A stretch of 31,420 nucleotides of DNA from DAOUMU01 sp034409055. GTDB lineage: Bacteria; Chloroflexota; Anaerolineae; 4572-78; J111. Below are positions 7,979-14,893 of the stretch, piece after piece. The stretch covers positions 1 to 31,420 of the forward strand of contig DAOUMU010000218.1 in NCBI GenBank assembly GCA_034409055.1. Direction: 5' to 3'. Each line of letters opens with the position of its first letter. The first letter of the stretch is position 1. Under the pieces are notes generated by a model, which saw nothing but the letters and a program-made list of their open reading frames with translations, was not told where the DNA came from and did no database searches. Position numbers and translations under genes: made by a program.

Positions 7979-8767
7979 CTACACCAATTCTCCTTCTAAT
8001 ACCGTAACCGCCTGCCCACCTAAATACACCCGCTCGCCGCTCACACGCACGCGTATCACGCCGCCACGAGAGGAGGCCTGATAGGCCACGAACTCATTTT
8101 TGTTGAGCCGGTTGCTCCAGAAAGGCCCCAGGCAACAGTGGGCCGAACCTGTGACCGGGTCTTCGTTGATGCCCACTGCCGGCGCGAAGAATCGGGAGAC
8201 GAAATCATACGCTGTCGAATCGGCTTGACTGGTAACGATGACTCCCCGGTATGTGATTTTGGCCAGCAAGGTAAAATCTGGCTGCATGGTGCGTACGGTT
8301 TCCTCTGAATCAACTGCTACCAGGTAATCAAATCGATTTTTGCCGACGTATTTTGGTTCGACGCCCAGGGCTCTGGCTAGGTCCGGTGGCGCTGTCGCCG
8401 CTGCTTCGGACTCGGCTGGAAAATCAAGCTCGATCCAATCACCACGGCGCTGGGCCGTTAACAGGCCACTGCGGGTAAAAAAGCGAGCCTGCGTGGTGGG
8501 GGACAAGTGTCCCTTTTCCCACAAAACATGGGCACTGGCCAGGGTGGCGTGGCCGCAGAGATCAACTTCAGTGGCCGGGGTAAACCAGCGCAAATCGAAA
8601 CCATCTTCCTGCGGATACAGGAAAGCTGTCTCGGATAAGTTCATCTCCCTGGCCACGTTCTGCATCCACGCCTCGTCAGCCGGTTCGGATAAAATACAAA
8701 CTGCAGCCGGGTTACCGGCAAATGCCTTGTCCGTAAAAGCGTCCACCTGAGTAATCGTTAAGCCCAT
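7979..8767 (-). CDS. PhzF-family isomerase/epimerase-like protein
   Basis: Cytosolic protein of 262 residues with the two-lobed diaminopimelate-epimerase fold seen in PhzF. The N-terminal QVDAFTDKAFAGNPAAV and the NLSETAFL segment with the conserved acid (Glu46, counterpart of PhzF Glu45) are clear. So are WFTPATEVDLCGHATLASAH and the C-terminal EDPVTGSAHCCLGPFW. I chose the ATG at 8767 because AAGGAG lies seven bases upstream; an in-frame TTG at 8785 would sit before that site. PhzF itself isomerises a phenazine precursor, but most homologues have unknown substrates and no phenazine genes are nearby. It diverges from the lipoprotein gene across a hairpin pair. Confidence 0.9.
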   Translation of the reverse strand: MGLTITQVDAFTDKAFAGNPAAVCILSEPADEAWMQNVAREMNLSETAFLYPQEDGFDLRWFTPATEVDLCGHATLASAHVLWEKGHLSPTTQARFFTRSGLLTAQRRGDWIELDFPAESEAAATAPPDLARALGVEPKYVGKNRFDYLVAVDSEETVRTMQPDFTLLAKITYRGVIVTSQADSTAYDFVSRFFAPAVGINEDPVTGSAHCCLGPFWSNRLNKNEFVAYQASSRGGVIRVRVSGERVYLGGQAVTVLEGELV

Positions 8768-8790
8768 TCCTTTACTCCTTATCAAGTTAT

Positions 8791-8840
8791 GTAGGACAAG
8801 CTTTAGCTTGTCGTTTTGGGCAAACTAAAGTTTGCCCTAC
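8791..8840. repeat. Compact REPIN-like pair of inverted hairpins
   Basis: Left unit 8791-8812 contains the perfect hairpin GACAAGCT-tt-AGCTTGTC; right unit 8819-8840 contains GGCAAACT-aa-AGTTTGCC. The right unit is an inverted copy of the left one, bounded by GTAGG/CCTAC ends. The two stems differ at two positions, with the pairing base changed in each case. It lies between the divergent PhzF-like and lipoprotein genes. Confidence 0.75.
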
Positions 8841-8892
8841 AAAAACGTAATATTAAAAGGCATTGAGCTAAAAGTCAATTGCGGTCTGGACG

Positions 8893-8921
8893 TTGTGGTG
8901 TCTCTGGAATTATGCTAAAAT
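8893..8921 (+). promoter_or_regulatory. Promoter of the beta-propeller lipoprotein gene
   Basis: TTGTGG (8893-8898), 17 bases, then TAAAAT (8916-8921) preceded by TGC, an extended -10 element. The start near 8928 lies downstream of the first possible in-frame start codons and supports the GTG start at 8959. Confidence 0.55.
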
Positions 8922-8958
8922 GGGAGGATTAGTCCATCTTTTCAAAAAAGGAGAGGCT

Positions 8959-11376
8959 GTGGTGATTGATAAACTCAGCTTAATTATCGGTATATTGGTT
9001 CTGACCGCCTGCGGGGTGAGGGCATCCCCGCAGACAATGACGCCCGAAGCCATCGCTGGGCCGGAAGAAGTAGAGGCCATTGCCTCGCCTACACCCCCTC
9101 AAACCGCCCCTGCGACCGTCAATGAGACGACCTCACCGGCAACAAACACTCCTTTGCCGGAAACCAGCCTGCCGCCGGCAACCGTTGCTTCCCTGCCTGT
9201 GTCTCCCGTTCAGCCCCTGCAATCCTGGAGCGTGGCCGCTGATGACGGGGCAGTTTTTGTTCTTGATACAACCAATAGCCTTTACCAACTGGCCCCGACC
9301 GATCTGACCCCTCTGACCAAATCGTCACCCCTGTTTGAAGCGGCGGTGGATACGTCCTCCCCCTATCCGTTCTCAACCTATCTGTTGGCTGGCCAAACCT
9401 ATCTCTTCGTCGGCAGCGAGGCTATTTCCCAAACACTTGTGCTCAACCGAACCGACTTCAGCCGGGTAACCACGCTGAACCAGGCCGGACCACTGGCTCT
9501 GGACCCAGGCCGGTGGCTTCTACTTGCGCCCCACAGTCCAGAATTACCGCTCTACACCGCTGTCATTTGGGCCTACGATCTGGCCGACTTAAGCCAGCCC
9601 CCGCAGGAAATTCAGCAGAGCTGTACCTTTGTCCGGAACCTAGCCGCCGAGCCCCAGGCGCGCCGGTTATACCTCCATGGCCGTAGCAATTGCAGTTCCC
9701 CGCCTCATCAACGGGAATTCTATACCATCTATGACCTGGATACGTTAACCGAACTTGGTCAGTCTCAGCTTGAACTTGGCACCCTCACCCGGCCGGCGAT
9801 GGCCCCTCAAGCTGGCCTGATCGTGACCACTTTAGCAGCCAAGAGTGGTTTCTTCTCGGCCAGCAAACTGGCTATTCTTGATCGGCAGGGGCAGGAACTC
9901 AAAGCGCACCAGCCCCTTGACGGTATCCCGGCCATCGACGCCAATGGGGACTGGCTCTACCTCCTGCGTTCACGTGGCCTGTGGGTCTTGCGCGGCAGCG
10001 ACCTGTTCTTGCAAAGCATTTTGTTTTTCGCCGAGAGGCCGCCAGCCGACCTGGTCCTTTCGCCCGATGGTCAAACCCTCTATCTCTTTGGTAACGGCTG
10101 GCTCGAGGTCCTGCCGACGGCTGAGTTACAAACCCTGGGGATTCCCTCGCTCAGCCCTTTTCCGGTCATCTGGAACGAAACAGATCCAAACGCGCCCTCG
10201 GTTAGCCGGACTCGTTTCTACCGCTCCCCAACGGCAGATGAGGATGGTATTGATTTTATCCAGGTGGGGCAGTATTGGGATTATGGCAGCGATACCCAGG
10301 AAACCTACCGGACCATTGACGGCGGCCAAACCTGGCATTTCCTGACGGCGCTGACCTATCCCACTTACCAAAACGTGCAACAACTCTCCCTCTCACCCGA
10401 CTTTGCTACCGACCAGACGTTGACGGCCCACAGCGGAACCGCTCTCTTACGCTCGACCGATAGAGGGGATACCTGGCTAGCCTGGAGTCCACCCCTTGCC
10501 TTTGTCTCGGAGCGTGATGGGAACCGGGAGCTTTACCTGATGGACCAGACCGGGAGCGGGCAGCAGCGCTTGACCGACAGCCCGACCGCCGAAGAAAATC
10601 CGGCCTGGTCACCGACCTGGACCCGGCTGGCCTTCCAGAGCGATCGCAACGGTAATTGGGACATCTTCACTATGCGGACCGACTGTAACCTGCCTGTCCC
10701 GCTTACGCTTGGCGGAGCATGCGACCTGCGCCAACTGACCACCGACCCGGCCGACGACCTGCTTCCGGCCTGGTCGCCTGACGGTCGCTCCATTGCCTTT
10801 GTTTCCATGCGGGACGGCAACCCCGAAATCTACCTTATGGACGGTGATGGGCAAAATCAACGCCGCCTGACCTTTAATCCGACCGGTGACTGGCGTCCGG
10901 CCTGGCTGCCGGACAGCCGGCAGATCCTCTTCACCAGCGACCGCAGCGGCAACAACGATATCTACCGGCTGGCTGTACCCCCACTGGCCGCCGCGCCGCT
11001 GACTTCCGAACCTGAATTGACTCCGGTCGTCGCCGACCCGGCTGATGACCGTGACCCGGCCATTAGCGGTAATTCGTTGTTTTTCCTCTCTGATCGAGAG
11101 GGGGTTATGCGGACCTACCGCCTAGACCTGAAAGATCCGTATGGCCAACCCCGTCCGGCGACCGAGACCGATCAACCCGAGGGTCATCCCAGCCCGGTCA
11201 GCGACAGTCCCTATACCGTTTTGGTCGCCACCGAGCGAGAAGGTGTCTCAAACGTTTACCGCGTCATCGGTTCCGACTACACGCCGCTAACTTCTTCTCC
11301 TGCCTTCGACGGGCAGCCGACCTGGGGACCGGTGTTGTGGGATTCGAGGGAGGTAGTGCCGGAAGAGGACCTGTAA
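8959..11376 (+). CDS. Lipoprotein with BNR and TolB/PD40-type beta-propeller repeats
   Basis: Exported lipoprotein of about 805 residues. I place the start at GTG 8959 (GTG 8962 is equally possible) because GGAG lies just upstream and this gives a clean signal peptide ending in the lipobox LTAC, lipidated at about Cys18. A proline/threonine-rich linker follows. The middle half forms beta-propeller-like repeats with a BNR/Asp-box pair (YRTIDGGQTW and LRSTDRGDTW). The last third has at least four TolB-like PD40 repeats of the form P-A-W-SPDG-IAF-S-RDGN-IYLM. Such proteins usually bind proteins or glycans outside the membrane; no catalytic residues are visible. It is transcribed alone and the following small gene has its own promoter. 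Confidence 0.85.
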   Translation: MVIDKLSLIIGILVLTACGVRASPQTMTPEAIAGPEEVEAIASPTPPQTAPATVNETTSPATNTPLPETSLPPATVASLPVSPVQPLQSWSVAADDGAVFVLDTTNSLYQLAPTDLTPLTKSSPLFEAAVDTSSPYPFSTYLLAGQTYLFVGSEAISQTLVLNRTDFSRVTTLNQAGPLALDPGRWLLLAPHSPELPLYTAVIWAYDLADLSQPPQEIQQSCTFVRNLAAEPQARRLYLHGRSNCSSPPHQREFYTIYDLDTLTELGQSQLELGTLTRPAMAPQAGLIVTTLAAKSGFFSASKLAILDRQGQELKAHQPLDGIPAIDANGDWLYLLRSRGLWVLRGSDLFLQSILFFAERPPADLVLSPDGQTLYLFGNGWLEVLPTAELQTLGIPSLSPFPVIWNETDPNAPSVSRTRFYRSPTADEDGIDFIQVGQYWDYGSDTQETYRTIDGGQTWHFLTALTYPTYQNVQQLSLSPDFATDQTLTAHSGTALLRSTDRGDTWLAWSPPLAFVSERDGNRELYLMDQTGSGQQRLTDSPTAEENPAWSPTWTRLAFQSDRNGNWDIFTMRTDCNLPVPLTLGGACDLRQLTTDPADDLLPAWSPDGRSIAFVSMRDGNPEIYLMDGDGQNQRRLTFNPTGDWRPAWLPDSRQILFTSDRSGNNDIYRLAVPPLAAAPLTSEPELTPVVADPADDRDPAISGNSLFFLSDREGVMRTYRLDLKDPYGQPRPATETDQPEGHPSPVSDSPYTVLVATEREGVSNVYRVIGSDYTPLTSSPAFDGQPTWGPVLWDSREVVPEEDL

Positions 11377-11398
11377 CTTTCATTGTCATCTCCAAGTA

Positions 11399-11407
11399 TG
11401 ATATAAT
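11399..11407 (+). promoter_or_regulatory. Extended -10 promoter of the HNH module
   Basis: TGATATAAT is a perfect extended -10 motif (TGn plus TATAAT). No good -35 box is visible 17 bases upstream, which extended -10 promoters tolerate. Transcription would start close to 11414, directly at the GAGGAG ribosome site (11413-11418), so the mRNA would have almost no leader. Confidence 0.55.
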
Positions 11408-11425
11408 GCTACGAGGAGTTAAAAA

Positions 11426-11776
11426 ATGGTCGAAATCAAGATGCAAGTTACAGATAGCTTGGCTCAACGACTGCAACCAATGTATGACTGGTTGCCTTTC
11501 GTTTTGGAGTTGAGCCTGGTTGGATTTAAGACACCAGCCGTACAAACGGCCTCAGAGATTATTGATTTCCTGGCAACAGGTCCATCACCGAGAGAAGTGA
11601 TGGCATACACTGTTTCTGACAGAGCACAGGAGCGACTACGCCGCTTGTTGGCCATTAACGAAGCTGGTCTAGCCTCGGTAGAAGAACAGGCTGAACTGGA
11701 CGAAATCGAGCAAATTGAACATGTCGTAATCTTACTCAAGGCCCAGGCTCAAGAAAAAATAGCAAAGGAAAACTGA
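11426..11776 (+). CDS. Small protein of unknown function, partner of the HNH nuclease
   Basis: A 116-residue soluble, acidic protein that I cannot assign to a named family. The N-terminus (MVEIKMQVTDSLAQRLQPM) resembles short beta-strand/ribbon-type starts seen in small antitoxin-like proteins. The rest is predicted helical with a glutamate-rich C-terminal half containing an EEQAELDEIEQIEH run. It has a GAGGAG ribosome site and its own extended -10 promoter. The stop codon overlaps the ATG of the HNH gene in TGATG, so translation of the two is probably coupled. The pairing suggests a regulator, inhibitor or accessory subunit of the nuclease, but this is inferred from context only. Confidence 0.7.
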   Translation: MVEIKMQVTDSLAQRLQPMYDWLPFVLELSLVGFKTPAVQTASEIIDFLATGPSPREVMAYTVSDRAQERLRRLLAINEAGLASVEEQAELDEIEQIEHVVILLKAQAQEKIAKEN

Positions 11777-12186
11777 TGCCTGATACCATCTCAACCAGTT
11801 TACGTCAGTTGGTATTTGAACGGGCCGAGGGCCGATGTGAATACTGTTTGTTACCTCAAACTGTAGCGGCTCACAAACACGAGCCTGATCATGTCATCCC
11901 TAAACAACACGATGGACAAACCACAGCCAACAATCTGGCCTTGGCCTGTACGCGCTGCAATCGTTACAAAGGATACAATGTCGGTTCGTTTGATCCCGAA
12001 ACTGGTAATCTCGTCCCCTTCTATAATCCTCGTACCCAGATATGGTCAGAGCACTTTCAACTTGAGGGAACAGTCATCCAACCACTGACACCCGAAGGAC
12101 GGGTGACGGCCAAGATGTTACACTTCAATGATGCCGATCGGGTTGAAGAACGGCAACGACTCATTGCGGTCAATCTGTATCCTTAA
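11776..12186 (+). CDS. HNH endonuclease
   Basis: A 136-residue HNH-fold nuclease. The zinc-binding and catalytic layout is complete: CEYC (residues 21-24), the beta-beta-alpha catalytic core HEPDHVIPKQHDG (about 36-48) with the acid and histidine in DHV, the asparagine of NNLALAC (about 53-59), and the second metal pair CTRC followed by NRYKG. The C-terminal 60 residues include FYNPRTQIWSEHF, which I recognise from stand-alone HNH proteins of Cyanobacteria and Chloroflexota. Its start overlaps the upstream gene's stop by one base. It may be a defence or mobile nuclease; no restriction methylase or intron is nearby. It converges on the threonine aldolase gene. Confidence 0.9.
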   Translation: MPDTISTSLRQLVFERAEGRCEYCLLPQTVAAHKHEPDHVIPKQHDGQTTANNLALACTRCNRYKGYNVGSFDPETGNLVPFYNPRTQIWSEHFQLEGTVIQPLTPEGRVTAKMLHFNDADRVEERQRLIAVNLYP

Positions 12187-12215
12187 GCAACGTGTCTTGC
12201 TTTAAGATCCTCAAA

Positions 12216-13238
12216 TTACTCCACCTCAGCCAAGATCCTCAGGGCACGCTGGATGTCCTCAACCTCAATCCCATAGTGGGTAACGGCCCGCAGGCTACCT
12301 TGGCCCATAGGATTAATCAGTAAGCCTCGCTCACGCCAACGGGTCGACTGTTGGGCCAGGTCACGATGGCCGGGTGGTTGAAAGATGATGATGTTGCTTT
12401 CCACGGTATGGGTGACCCGGTAACCCAGCGAGGTCAATCCCTCGGCCAAACGTTGGGCGTTAGCATGATCTTCGGCCAGGCGCTCGATCATCCCGGTCAA
12501 GGCCACAATCCCGGCCGCAGCAATGATACCGGCTTGCCGCATCCCCCCGCCCAGGACCTTGCGCGCTCGCCGGGCTTCGCTGATAAAGGGTCGCGCTCCC
12601 ACCACCAGACTGCCCACCGGGGCGGCCAGGCCTTTACTCAGACACACACTCAGGCTATCAAATGGCTCAGCCAGCGTGGCCAGGTTTTCGCCCAGGGCTA
12701 CGGCTGCATTCCAAAGACGGGCTCCATCACAGTGGAGGCATAGGCTATGCCGGTCGGCGATTGTCCGTACCTGGCGGATGTAGTCCAGGTGAAGCACCCG
12801 GCCGCCCAAACGATTGTGGGTGTTTTCCAGGGCAATCAACCGGGTGCGGGGATAATGGACGTCATCGCCACGAATGGCCGCTTCAATCAGGGTTGGATCA
12901 AGAGTCCCGTCGTCGTTAGAGGGTAAGACCTGGGAATGAATGCTACCGACTGCCGCCGAGCCTCCGGCTTCGTACAGGTAGGTATGCTGCTTATCGCCAA
13001 CGATGTATTCATCACCCCGGCCACAGTGGACCAGCAAACAGACGAGATTGCCCATCGTCCCACTGGGAACAAAAAGGGCCGCTTCTTTCCCCAACAGTTC
13101 AGCCGCCAGGGCTTCCAGCCGGTTTACCGTGGGGTCTTCCCCATAAACGTCGTCACCGACCGGCGCGTCGACCATGGCCCGACGCATGGCCGGGCTGGGC
13201 TGGGTTACGGTGTCGCTACGGAGATCGATGCGTTGCAT
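12216..13238 (-). CDS. ltaE: Low-specificity L-threonine aldolase
   Basis: PLP enzyme of 340 residues, the standard size, cleaving L-threonine or allo-threonine to glycine and acetaldehyde. Diagnostic segments are IDLRSDTVTQPSPAMRRAM at the N-terminus, VGDDVYGEDPTVNRLE, LFVPSGTMGNL, the cofactor aspartate in HCDGARLWNA (Asp171) and the Schiff-base lysine in SVCLSKGLAAPVGS (Lys202). It begins 8 bases after the stop of a MoaD-like gene, with a GGAGG site inside the end of that gene, so it is the last gene of the AOR operon. This is an uncommon partner for AOR: the acetaldehyde it releases is a known type of AOR substrate, and the glycine could feed the amidinotransferase encoded at 18032. Confidence 0.93.
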   Translation of the reverse strand: MQRIDLRSDTVTQPSPAMRRAMVDAPVGDDVYGEDPTVNRLEALAAELLGKEAALFVPSGTMGNLVCLLVHCGRGDEYIVGDKQHTYLYEAGGSAAVGSIHSQVLPSNDDGTLDPTLIEAAIRGDDVHYPRTRLIALENTHNRLGGRVLHLDYIRQVRTIADRHSLCLHCDGARLWNAAVALGENLATLAEPFDSLSVCLSKGLAAPVGSLVVGARPFISEARRARKVLGGGMRQAGIIAAAGIVALTGMIERLAEDHANAQRLAEGLTSLGYRVTHTVESNIIIFQPPGHRDLAQQSTRWRERGLLINPMGQGSLRAVTHYGIEVEDIQRALRILAEVE

Positions 13239-13246
13239 TTCAAGAT

Positions 13247-13486
13247 TTATCCTCCCCCGATCGGTGGAAAAATCCCCACCTCGTCATCGGCGTTCAGGAC
13301 GTAGGATAGAGGCTGAGCGCGGGCGTTGACAAAGGTCACCTTTACTTCTTCTTGAGGCAGGTGCAGTTGCTTTACCAGATCATCTAAGGTGGCCCCATCG
13401 GGAAGCTCGATCTCGAACGGAGAGCCAGGCCTCTGGTTTGGAACATATTCTCTCAGGGTCGCAAAAACCTTTACCCGAACGCGCAT
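13247..13486 (-). CDS. MoaD/ThiS-family sulfur carrier protein
   Basis: Ubiquitin-like protein of 79 residues with the fold pattern of MoaD: a first strand MRVRVKVFATLREYV, the ELPDGATLDDLVKQL helix region, a VNA turn, and a C-terminus ending in PPIGGG. The terminal glycines are those that MoaD proteins use to carry thiocarboxylate sulfur for the pterin dithiolene. I chose ATG 13486, which follows the radical-SAM stop by 7 bases with an AGGTG site; the open frame extends further upstream but only as an overlap of the radical-SAM gene. Its place between the AOR maturase and threonine aldolase points to tungsten or molybdenum cofactor supply for the AOR. Confidence 0.85.
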   Translation of the reverse strand: MRVRVKVFATLREYVPNQRPGSPFEIELPDGATLDDLVKQLHLPQEEVKVTFVNARAQPLSYVLNADDEVGIFPPIGGG

Positions 13487-13493
13487 CGTCACC

Positions 13494-14681
13494 TCACGGA
13501 CAGCGAACAATATCCTGGGCCCACAAGCAGTCGGCGCAGGAAGGGTTCCACCCCCAGCAGCCCTCATTGCGTTGGCGCAGATCGCAGGTGTCACGCAGAT
13601 CACAGTCGGGACAGGAGGGGAAGTGGAATCCACGCACTTCGCTGCGAAAGCGCACATACTCCTCGGACATCCAGATTTCGGCCAGGGATTGTTCATTAAC
13701 GTTGCCCAACATGTATCGGGACACCTGCTTCTTACTGCCGTCTATGGCGAAGTAGCTGTAATTGTGCGACAGGGCATAGCAGGGCGATACGCCACCATCC
13801 CAGCCTACCACGATGGCTCGGTCTTTCACAAAGCGGCAGCGACGTTCCGCCCCCCAGTGCATACGAGGCAGTTCCAGGGTACCCCAGGTCACCCAGGCAT
13901 CGAGTCTGACCGGCCAGCCGCCAGCATCGAGCGGAGAACGTGGTTCGTAGCCGTAGAGCATTTCGTCGCGCAACTCTTCCGTGTAGGCCAGGACGTTGCT
14001 GACCAGCACACGGGCCGCACCCAGTCGCGAGGCCAACACGACCAGATCGCGCAGTTCGGCCACGTTGCTCTCCAGGGCGACGAACTCGATCCCCAGGGCT
14101 GGGGTCAGCGAGCCCAGTTCTCTTTTCGCCTCATTCAGACCGCGGATGTTGCTCAGGATCGTAGCAAGCATCGCCCCCCGGACATCCGCATAGGTCTCCG
14201 GCCTCGCCCCATCTACCGATATTACCAGCCGGTCTACGCCCAGCCGGACCAACTCACCAGCCATTTTGGCGTTCAACAGAAGGCCATTGGAGCCAACGGT
14301 CACGGCCAGGTCGCGCTCGCGCATTGTCTGGATCATATCCAGAAGGTGGGGATGAGCCAGCGGCTCGCCGAAGCCGGTGAACACCACCCGCTTCAGGTTC
14401 GGCAGATCCTTCAAGCTATCCACCAATCGCTCAAAAGTGGTCATAGACATGGGAGCTTTGGGATCTTCCCAGATATTGCGGACGCAGGTCCGGCAGTCAA
14501 GATTGCAGGTGGTGGTCGGCTCGAGGTACAGTTTGCGGACGTCAGGCCGGCGAGGATGCAGGATCAGGTCACCTTCGCGCTCCTCCAGCCAGTATTCAGC
14601 CTGGGGGGAGATGCGTTGGCGCTGAAGAACCGTATCCGGCAATAGCAGCCGGCCCTGATCGTCTGTAGTAACTTTGGGCAT
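13494..14681 (-). CDS. Radical-SAM maturase of tungsten/AOR-type oxidoreductase
   Basis: Cytosolic iron-sulfur protein of 395 residues. The first 45 residues look like a SpoVT/AbrB-type beta domain (VTTDDQGRLLLPDTV). The radical-SAM motif CNLDCRTC (Cys59, Cys63, Cys66) binds the SAM [4Fe-4S] cluster, followed by the VVFTGFGEPLAHP motif. Seven cysteines at 357-394 (357, 360, 366, 375, 382, 385, 394) form a SPASM-like domain for auxiliary clusters. This fits the family described as radical-SAM maturases of tungsten-cofactor oxidoreductases. ATG 14681 is chosen because homology begins there; the 36 further in-frame residues upstream lie in repeat-rich DNA. It lies downstream of the AOR gene after a gap with hairpins, and 7 bases before a MoaD gene. 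Confidence 0.87.
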   Translation of the reverse strand: MPKVTTDDQGRLLLPDTVLQRQRISPQAEYWLEEREGDLILHPRRPDVRKLYLEPTTTCNLDCRTCVRNIWEDPKAPMSMTTFERLVDSLKDLPNLKRVVFTGFGEPLAHPHLLDMIQTMRERDLAVTVGSNGLLLNAKMAGELVRLGVDRLVISVDGARPETYADVRGAMLATILSNIRGLNEAKRELGSLTPALGIEFVALESNVAELRDLVVLASRLGAARVLVSNVLAYTEELRDEMLYGYEPRSPLDAGGWPVRLDAWVTWGTLELPRMHWGAERRCRFVKDRAIVVGWDGGVSPCYALSHNYSYFAIDGSKKQVSRYMLGNVNEQSLAEIWMSEEYVRFRSEVRGFHFPSCPDCDLRDTCDLRQRNEGCWGWNPSCADCLWAQDIVRCP

Positions 14682-14736
14682 GGTTACACCAGTTAAAGGC
14701 GCTGATAAGAGAAGAGTGGCTTTCCTCCCCCCCGTC

Positions 14737-14853
14737 CCCTCTCCCTGAGAGAAGGATCTCTTCCCAGGGAGAGGGTTGGGTAAGTCCATACCCGCCGGAC
14801 TGGGGTCCGGCTAGAGCAATATTTTGATAAGGCACTCTCCCCACAGGGGAGAG
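14737..14853. repeat. Three consecutive hairpins between the AOR and maturase genes
   Basis: Hairpin 1 pairs CCCTCTCCCTG (14737-14747) with CAGGGAGAGGG (14765-14775), with inner arms AGAGA and TCTCT. Hairpin 2 is GCCGGAC (14794-14800) with GTCCGGC (14805-14811). Hairpin 3 is CTCTCCCC (14835-14842) with GGGGAGAG (14846-14853). They fill the 212-base gap in an otherwise tight operon. They resemble common dispersed intergenic repeats and could stabilise the AOR message or reduce read-through to the maturase. No U-tract follows them on the minus strand, so a simple terminator is unlikely. Confidence 0.65.
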
Positions 14854-14893
14854 AGTTGGACCAGAACAGCCACCCTGCGTCCAGGCAAGAGAG

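Noticed and set aside
13487..13696. N-terminal extension of the MoaD gene
   Set aside because: These codons overlap the end of the radical-SAM gene in another frame. MoaD similarity begins only at the ATG at 13486, which has its own ribosome site.
13389..14645. 418-codon plus-strand open frame opposite the radical-SAM gene
   Set aside because: It is antisense to a clearly conserved gene, has no family resemblance and arises from third-position GC bias.
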